Shown here: positions 44,972 to 50,391 of the stretch, in pieces
Position numbering within the stretch: the stretch's first letter is position 1
How the letters are laid out: each line of letters starts with the position of its first letter
Source of the DNA: an uncultured Pelagibacteraceae bacterium
GTDB taxonomy: Bacteria; Pseudomonadota; Alphaproteobacteria; Pelagibacterales; Pelagibacteraceae
Length of the DNA: 50,391 nt
Direction: 5' to 3'
Assembly (NCBI GenBank): GCA_902612235.1
Contig: CACMCJ010000007.1
Span: 1 to 50,391, forward strand
Translations under genes and position numbers: made by a program
Notes under the pieces: generated by a model
Told to the model about the DNA's origin: nothing
What the model saw: only the letters and a program-made list of their open reading frames with translations
The model's database searches: none

Positions 44972-45967
44972 ATGGAAAATAACAATATTTTATCTCAAAT
45001 AGGAAATACACCATTAGTAAGATTAAAACAAGCCTCTGAGTTAACAGAGTGTAATATTTATGGTAAAGCAGAATACTTTAATCCTGGGGAGTCAATAAAA
45101 GATAGAGCAGCTCTTTTTATAGTTAAAGATGCTTTAAAAAAAAAATTAATATCTAAAGGTGGAACTATAGTAGAGGGAACTGCAGGAAATACGGGTATTG
45201 GTTTAGCTATAGTGTGTAAGGAATATGATTTAAAACTCAAAATTGTAATACCAAAAACCCAATCAATTGAAAAAAAAAATACTTTAAAAAAGTTAGGAGC
45301 TGAACTTATTGAGGTTGATGCTGTACCCTACTCTGACCCAAAAAATTATGTTAAACAATCCAAAAAAATCGCTGATGATTTAAATAAGACTGATACAAAA
45401 GGTGTATATTGGGCAAATCAGTTTGATAATCTAATTAATACTGAAGCGCATATTAAAACTACATCTCAAGAAATTTGGAGTCAGACAGCAGGTAAAATTG
45501 ACGGTTTTATTTGTGCAGTTGGAACAGGCGGTACTTTATCTGGTGTATCAATTGGATTAAAGGAAAAAAACAAGAATATTAAAATAGCTTTATCAGACCC
45601 TATGGGTTCTTCAATGTATTCATACATAAAATATAATAAACTAGAAAATACTGGAAATTCTATAACTGAAGGGATTGGAACTGGCAGAATAACAAAAAAC
45701 TTTGAAAAGGCAATAATAGATGAAGCTTTTCAAATAAACGATAATGAGGCTTTAAATCTTATATATGATTTGATTGAAAAACAAAAAATAATATTAGGTG
45801 GTTCATCTGGCATTAATATAGCGGGTGCAATAAAACTTGCTAAAAAGATGGGTCCAGGAAAAACCATTGTAACGATTTTATGCGATCATGGTAAAAGATA
45901 CGCAAGTAAAATATTTAATAAAGATTTTTTAAAAGAAAAAAATTTACCAATTCCGAAGTGGTTATAA
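44972..45967 (+). CDS. cysK: Cysteine synthase (O-acetylserine sulfhydrylase type)
   Basis: PLP-dependent enzyme making cysteine from O-acetylserine and sulfide, 331 aa from this ATG. An in-frame TTG at 44966 would add two residues, but the ATG is preferable. The PLP lysine is Lys43 (SIKDRAA). [12 protein letters not shown] is the substrate loop, [10 protein letters not shown] the phosphate-binding loop, and [10 protein letters not shown] is the C-terminal serine motif. The tail NLPIPKWL is seen in alphaproteobacterial members. It overlaps aapP convergently by 6 nt. A related beta-substitution enzyme is the only serious alternative. Confidence 0.88.
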   Translation: MENNNILSQIGNTPLVRLKQASELTECNIYGKAEYFNPGESIKDRAALFIVKDALKKKLISKGGTIVEGTAGNTGIGLAIVCKEYDLKLKIVIPKTQSIEKKNTLKKLGAELIEVDAVPYSDPKNYVKQSKKIADDLNKTDTKGVYWANQFDNLINTEAHIKTTSQEIWSQTAGKIDGFICAVGTGGTLSGVSIGLKEKNKNIKIALSDPMGSSMYSYIKYNKLENTGNSITEGIGTGRITKNFEKAIIDEAFQINDNEALNLIYDLIEKQKIILGGSSGINIAGAIKLAKKMGPGKTIVTILCDHGKRYASKIFNKDFLKEKNLPIPKWL

Positions 45968-46693
45968 TATTTGGCTTAAAAAAAGTTTAGTTCTATCTGA
46001 TTTTGGATTATCAAAAAAATCTTTAGTTTTAGCTTTTTCTACAATTTTTCCTTCATCCATAAAAATCATATTGTCTGCTACTTCTTTGGCGAAACCCATT
46101 TCATGAGTTACAACAATCATAGTCATACCTGCTTTGGCCAAATCAACCATTGAGTCTAAAACTTCTTTTATCATTTCTGGATCTAGTGCTGATGTCGGTT
46201 CATCAAATAACATTATTTTAGGTTCCATGCATAAAGCTCTAGCCAACGCTGATCTTTGTTGTTGTCCCCCAGATAATTGACCAGGAAATTTTTTTGCTTG
46301 ATCGGCTATTTGAACTCTTTCTAAATTTTTCATCGCAATTTCCTCAGCTTGTTTTTTTGGCATTTTTTTAACCCAGATCGGAGCTAGCGTACAATTATCT
46401 AATATTGATAAATGTGGAAAAAGATTAAATTGCTGAAAAACCATTCCAACTTCAGCTCGAATCTTTTCGATGTCTTTTGTATTTTCTGAAATTTCATTTC
46501 CATCAACAATTATTTGTCCGTCTTGATGCTCCTCAAGTCTATTAATACACCTAATTAAAGTTGATTTTCCAGATCCAGATGGACCACAAATAACTATTTT
46601 TTCTTGTTGATTCACTTCAAGATTAATATCTTTTAAAGCTTGAAATTTGTCGAACCACTTATTTACATTCTTCAATTCAATTATTTTTTTCAT
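45962..46693 (-). CDS. aapP: General L-amino-acid ABC transporter ATPase
   Basis: PAAT-family ATPase of 243 aa. Walker [10 protein letters not shown] is at residues 37-45, Q-loop [12 protein letters not shown], signature [15 protein letters not shown], Walker [15 protein letters not shown], and H-loop VTHEMGFA. It energises the AapQ/AapM permease pair and follows aapM by 1 nt. GlnQ-type ATPases are nearly identical in motifs; the Aap name rests on the two long permeases next to it. Confidence 0.94.
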   Translation of the reverse strand: MKKIIELKNVNKWFDKFQALKDINLEVNQQEKIVICGPSGSGKSTLIRCINRLEEHQDGQIIVDGNEISENTKDIEKIRAEVGMVFQQFNLFPHLSILDNCTLAPIWVKKMPKKQAEEIAMKNLERVQIADQAKKFPGQLSGGQQQRSALARALCMEPKIMLFDEPTSALDPEMIKEVLDSMVDLAKAGMTMIVVTHEMGFAKEVADNMIFMDEGKIVEKAKTKDFFDNPKSDRTKLFLSQIL

Positions 46694-46694
46694 C

Positions 46695-47951
46695 TTATCT
46701 TTCAGTGCTCAATTTTCTTTCTAAATTTTGACTATATCTACTCATTGCATAACAAATTACCCAAAAAACAAGGCCAGCAAATACATAACCTTCCATAGCC
46801 ATACCAAGCCATTTTGGATTTGTCTTAGCTAAATTTACCATACCAGCTAGTTCTAGCAAGCCTACAACGAAAATTAAAGGTGTATCTTTAACTAACGCTA
46901 AGAACGTATTAGCTATGCCTGGTATAACTAATTTTAAAGCTTGAGGTAGTATGATTAAAAAATGCATTCTCCAATATCCCATTCCAAGTGATTTTGCAGC
47001 TTCATATTGACCTTTTGGCAAAGCCTGTAAACCTCCTCTTATCACTTCGGCCATATACGCAGCCTCAAAGAGAGTAATTGCTATTAAAACTCTAATTAAT
47101 TTATCTACATAAGTGCCATCAGGTAAAAACATTGGAAACATAACAGCAGACATAAATAAAACAGTTATTAAAGGAACACCTCGCCATAGTTCTATAAAAC
47201 CTATAGATGTAAATCTAATTGCAGGTAAATTTGATCTTCTTCCTAAAGCTAAAAACATGCCTATTGGAAAACATAAAATTAAAGCAAATGCAGAAACAAT
47301 AAATGTTAGCGACAGGCCTCCCCATGCGCCTGTTTCAACATATTTGAGACCAAATTCTCCACCTGAAATGAGTTTTAGACCAATAATAGGGTATACAAAA
47401 ATTAAAAAAATTAAAAAATATTTTTTTAATTTTGCTGGAACAAAAAATGAGGCTGCAACAAGGGCAAATAACATTATAAAAGCTGAATTAATTCTCCATT
47501 GTTCAGCATCAGGATACATTCCATATACAAATCTATTAAACCAAACTTTAACAAAAACCCAACAAGCACCACTGCCAGTGCAATCTTCTTTTGTATTTCC
47601 TGCAAAATTAGCATCAAAAAAAAACCAGTTTAATATAGGTGGAATGTATTTTATTAAAGCAAAAATAACTAATAATGTTAAAATTGCATTAAGATTATTT
47701 GAATTAAAGTTTGTATTTATTTTATCCAGTAGTCTGTTTCCGCTATATTCAATTCTAATAAAATATAGTCCAATAGTTCCAATAATTAATGGTGCGAAAT
47801 AACTTAATTTACTAGGTAAAAAACTTGTAAAATTTATCTTAAAAAAAGTATTTATTAAAACGTCTAAAAAACTTATAAAGATTAGGAAACCACCTAAAGT
47901 CACAAAATTGGCTAAGTTTTCTTTAGTGGGTCTGATCAAAATATTTTTCAT
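46695..47951 (-). CDS. aapM: General L-amino-acid ABC transporter permease AapM
   Basis: Inner-membrane permease of 418 aa. Like other AapM proteins it has a long N-terminal half with extra helices before the His/Glu/Gln-type core. The core EAA loop reads [24 protein letters not shown] soluble loop with CTGSGACW (residues 143-150) lies between helices. It shares one base with the aapQ stop and precedes aapP. Confidence 0.94.
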   Translation of the reverse strand: MKNILIRPTKENLANFVTLGGFLIFISFLDVLINTFFKINFTSFLPSKLSYFAPLIIGTIGLYFIRIEYSGNRLLDKINTNFNSNNLNAILTLLVIFALIKYIPPILNWFFFDANFAGNTKEDCTGSGACWVFVKVWFNRFVYGMYPDAEQWRINSAFIMLFALVAASFFVPAKLKKYFLIFLIFVYPIIGLKLISGGEFGLKYVETGAWGGLSLTFIVSAFALILCFPIGMFLALGRRSNLPAIRFTSIGFIELWRGVPLITVLFMSAVMFPMFLPDGTYVDKLIRVLIAITLFEAAYMAEVIRGGLQALPKGQYEAAKSLGMGYWRMHFLIILPQALKLVIPGIANTFLALVKDTPLIFVVGLLELAGMVNLAKTNPKWLGMAMEGYVFAGLVFWVICYAMSRYSQNLERKLSTER

Positions 47952-49129
47952 TATTTTTCCTTAATAGCCATTTTTTTATTGTACCAATTCATAAATACCG
48001 AAATTGATAAACTTAATGATAAATATGTGAGCATAGTAATTGAAATAATCTCAATAGCTCTTCCTGTTTGCATTAAAGCAGTTCCAGCAAAAACTAGAAC
48101 TATATCTGGATAAGCAATCGCTGCAGCTAATGATGAGTTTTTTGTTAAATTTAAATATTGATTAGTAGTAGGAGGAATTATTATTCTTAACGCTTGAGGC
48201 ATAACTACTAATTTAAGTATTTGACCTTTTGTTAAACCAATTGAAGCCGCAGCTTCCTTTTGTCCTTTATTTACTCCAAGAATACCTGCTCTTACATTTT
48301 CAGCTATGAATGTTGCTGTATACATTGACAAAGCCAAAGCAAGAGAAATTAATTCAGGAATTATACTTACGCCTCCTTTATAAACATAAACTGTTTTAGA
48401 TAGCTGTTCTAATTGTGGTATTTCAAATGATAAGCTTACACCGCCAATTAAAAAGGTTAATAAAGGTAAAACAATTAATAAACCTAAAGATATGTATAAA
48501 GTTGGTAATTGTTTTCCGAACTCGTCTCTTTGTTTTCTAGCATACTTTGAAATAAAAATAATTGAAATAATTGCTATAATAATTGAATAAAAAAATATTG
48601 AAAAATTAGTCCAAATAAACCGGGGCACATACCATCCTTTTACATTTAAAAAGCTAATATCATAAAAGTTAATTGAATCTACAGTCAAAGGTAATGCTCT
48701 TAGTGCAGCAAAATACCAGAAAAATATTTGTAATATTAAGGGTATATTTCTAAAAATCTCAACGTACCACTCTGCAGCTTTGGCAATTAAATAATTTTGA
48801 GATAATCTTCCTATACCTACTGTTACACCTAATAACGTAGCGAAAAATATACCTATAGATGAAACTAAGATTGTATTTAATAATCCTACTAAAAATGCCT
48901 TTGCATAAGAATGAGATCCGTCATAATCAATTAATGAAAAGGTTATATCAAAAGAGGATTCCTGAGAAAGGAAACCAAAACCAAAGGAAATTCCTCTGTT
49001 TCCCATGTTATTTTGTGCATTAATAGTGAAATAAATAATTATTAAAACCAAAAACAATACTGTTAATACTTGGGGGATTAAGTCCTTGTTTTTATTACTT
49101 AAATTAAGTTTAAAATTTTTAAAATTCAT
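47951..49129 (-). CDS. aapQ: General L-amino-acid ABC transporter permease AapQ
   Basis: Inner-membrane permease of 392 aa with the N-terminal pattern GFGFLSQESSFDI after TM1, a hallmark of AapQ/YhdX. The EAA loop is ENVRAGILGVNKGQKEAAASIGL. It forms a heterodimer with AapM. It lies behind a terminator hairpin that follows aapJ, so it should be expressed at a lower level than the binding protein. Confidence 0.95.
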   Translation of the reverse strand: MNFKNFKLNLSNKNKDLIPQVLTVLFLVLIIIYFTINAQNNMGNRGISFGFGFLSQESSFDITFSLIDYDGSHSYAKAFLVGLLNTILVSSIGIFFATLLGVTVGIGRLSQNYLIAKAAEWYVEIFRNIPLILQIFFWYFAALRALPLTVDSINFYDISFLNVKGWYVPRFIWTNFSIFFYSIIIAIISIIFISKYARKQRDEFGKQLPTLYISLGLLIVLPLLTFLIGGVSLSFEIPQLEQLSKTVYVYKGGVSIIPELISLALALSMYTATFIAENVRAGILGVNKGQKEAAASIGLTKGQILKLVVMPQALRIIIPPTTNQYLNLTKNSSLAAAIAYPDIVLVFAGTALMQTGRAIEIISITMLTYLSLSLSISVFMNWYNKKMAIKEK

Positions 49130-49153
49130 CTAGAAAAGAATATAGTTGAGAAT

Positions 49154-49186
49154 AAAAAAAAGGGCCAGATAAATCCAGCCCTTTTT
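49154..49186 (-). terminator. Rho-independent-like terminator between aapJ and aapQ
   Basis: On the - strand, AAAAAGGGC, a 12-nt loop region and GCCC are followed by eight U (from the A run 49154-49161). The stem GGGC/GCCC is flanked by A/U pairs. It lies 14 nt after the aapJ stop and 25 nt before the aapQ start, so it should attenuate transcription into the permease genes. Confidence 0.8.
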
Positions 49187-49200
49187 AATTTTATTAGCAA

Positions 49201-50247
49201 TTATCTTGCTGGTGGTACGTAAAGAATTCCACCTTTAGTCCATAATTCATTTGGACCTCTATTTGGTAAAATGTTCGTGTCAGCTATATGTTTTTTGTAG
49301 CTTTCTCCATAGTTACCAACTTGCTCGATGATTCTTAAGCTCCACTCATTATCAAGACCAAATGCAGCACCTAATTCACCTTCAGCACCAACTAATCTTT
49401 TAATAGCTGGATTGTCTGAGTCTTTTAGACTTGAAGCATTTGATGAATTAACACCATATTCTTCAGCTTCGATCATTGTGTTTAGAGACCATCTAACAAT
49501 ATCTTCCCATACTGAGTCACCTTGTCTTACAACAGGGCCTAGTGGTTCTTTAGAAATTGTTTCAGGTAATACTTTATGATCATCTGGTGCACTCAATTTA
49601 GTTCTTTGAGCAGCTAATCCCGATTTATCAGTTGTGTAAGTATCACATCTTCCAGCATCATAAGCTTGAACTACTTCGTCTGCTTTTTCAAACGCAATTG
49701 GTTCATACTTAATATTCTTAGAATTAAAGAAGTCTCTCATGTTTAGCTCGGTAGTAGTACCTGTATTTGTACAAGCAGATATACCATCTTTAAAATCATT
49801 CACTGAATTGATTCCAGAATTTTTTCTAACCATGAAACCTTGACCATCATAAAAGTTTACACCAACAAAAGTTAGTCCAATGTCAGCGTCTCTTGATAAT
49901 GTCCAAGTTGTGTTTCGTGCTAATACATCGATCTCTCCAGATGTTAAAGCTGTAAATCTTTCCTTAGCACTTAGTGGTGTATATTTTACTTTGTCAGCAT
50001 CACCTAGTACGGCTGCTGCAACAGCTCTACATACATCTACGTCTATACCAGTCCAGTTTCCAGATGCGTCAGCATTTGAAAATCCAGGAAGTCCTTGTGA
50101 AACTCCACATTTTACAAAACCGGCTTTTTTTGTATTGTCTAAAGTTTTAGATTTTTTTGAACCTGAACCTCCGCCACCTTGGCCACAAGCCACTAGCAGT
50201 GATGATGCAAGCACAACTAAAATCCAAGTTTTAATTGATTTCATCAT
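49201..50247 (-). CDS. aapJ: General L-amino-acid-binding protein AapJ, predicted lipoprotein
   Basis: Solute-binding protein of the Aap transporter, 348 aa, with broad amino-acid specificity in characterised relatives. Family stretches are VKCGVSQGLPGFSNADASGNWTGIDVDVCRA, LARNTTWTLSRD and DAGRCDTYTTDKSGLA. The N-terminus ends in a lipobox LVAC with Cys21, then a Gly/Ser-rich linker (GQGGGGSGS). It is thus probably lipid-anchored rather than free in the periplasm. The first ATG (50247) is chosen; a second ATG follows directly. AGAGAGG about 12 nt upstream is the likely ribosome-binding site. It is the first gene of aapJQMP. Confidence 0.95.
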   Translation of the reverse strand: MMKSIKTWILVVLASSLLVACGQGGGGSGSKKSKTLDNTKKAGFVKCGVSQGLPGFSNADASGNWTGIDVDVCRAVAAAVLGDADKVKYTPLSAKERFTALTSGEIDVLARNTTWTLSRDADIGLTFVGVNFYDGQGFMVRKNSGINSVNDFKDGISACTNTGTTTELNMRDFFNSKNIKYEPIAFEKADEVVQAYDAGRCDTYTTDKSGLAAQRTKLSAPDDHKVLPETISKEPLGPVVRQGDSVWEDIVRWSLNTMIEAEEYGVNSSNASSLKDSDNPAIKRLVGAEGELGAAFGLDNEWSLRIIEQVGNYGESYKKHIADTNILPNRGPNELWTKGGILYVPPAR

Positions 50248-50391
50248 AATTAATGATTTCCTCTCTTTTCTATATTGTTAACAATATTTTGGAAAAATTA
50301 TTCTCCAAAAATTTATTATGGATTAATACAATCTACTGATCAATATGATTTAGTGTTACAGTAACTCAAAAGCACACTAGATATAGATTTA
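50248..50391 (-). promoter_or_regulatory. Upstream region of aapJ with an inverted repeat
   Basis: This 144-nt edge region holds no gene. TTTTGGA (50287-50293) and TCCAAAA (50304-50310) form a 7-bp inverted repeat around a 10-nt loop, 40 nt before the start codon. It could be an operator or a leader hairpin. The short palindrome GTTACAGTAAC is at 50355-50365. A TTGAGT box (50369-50364) is a weak -35 candidate. The region is cut by the window end. Confidence 0.4.

Noticed and set aside
47113-47802. 229-codon open frame on the + strand
   Set aside because: Antisense of aapM. Long membrane-protein genes often leave an open complementary frame, and no start signal or motif supports it.

Overview
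The window is strongly AT-rich and very densely packed. Most neighbouring genes overlap by 1-11 nt or sit within about 10 nt of each other, and no gap reaches 300 nt. Gene order is classically alphaproteobacterial: (holB)-metG-tatD-MBL hydrolase; ssb/uvrA; secF-secD-yajC-serS-tatC-tatB-tatA-scpB-scpA-nagZ-X-argS-dgt; aapJ-Q-M-P. AT richness, compaction, a dmdA of the type found in Pelagibacter and an Aap amino-acid transporter point to SAR11 (Pelagibacterales) or a similar streamlined marine group such as HIMB59. This placement is inferred from gene content, not from a database search.

Layout. 1-5468: the 3' end of a probable holB, metG, tatD and an MBL hydrolase on the + strand, then glutathione peroxidase, a NifU/IscU-like scaffold and nhaA on the - strand. 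5504-13656: a promoter, tRNA-Pro, and directly behind it a + strand acyl-CoA operon: HAD-ECH fusion, DmdC-like dehydrogenase, DmdB-like CoA ligase, OsmC, ECHDC3-like protein, alpha/beta hydrolase, and the first third of dmdA. This looks like a DMSP-demethylation / methylmercaptopropionate catabolic cluster.

About 13650-13660 is the most important point in the window. dmdA (+) and gyrA (-) run tail to tail into each other, and both are cut: DmdA after about residue 109, GyrA after about residue 681. Two unrelated genes broken at one point means a rearrangement or, more likely, a chimeric assembly or amplification joint. The two sides should not be assumed to be neighbours in the living genome.

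13656-37246: housekeeping genes. These are gyrA and ssb divergent from uvrA and a PuuD-like membrane protein; then the SecDF-YajC / SerRS / Tat / condensin (ScpAB) / NagZ / ArgRS / dGTPase run on the - strand; erpA and xthA on +; manC, ilvD and valS on -.

37278-43516: a sugar or compatible-solute uptake and hydrolysis module. It has an MGH/GgH-like GH63-type hydrolase, two unusual ABC permeases, a solute-binding protein, and a divergent ATPase. 43544-43740: tRNA-Cys and tRNA-Asn. 43747-45967: an XRE regulator, a DUF6134-like secreted protein and cysteine synthase. 45962-50247: the general L-amino-acid ABC transporter aapJQMP, with a terminator hairpin behind aapJ.

No CRISPR array, insertion sequence, prophage or obviously new defence system is visible. 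The unusual points are the chimeric joint, the tRNA-led catabolic operon, the ABC permease with a DUF11-like insertion, and several regulatory elements forced into very short spacers.
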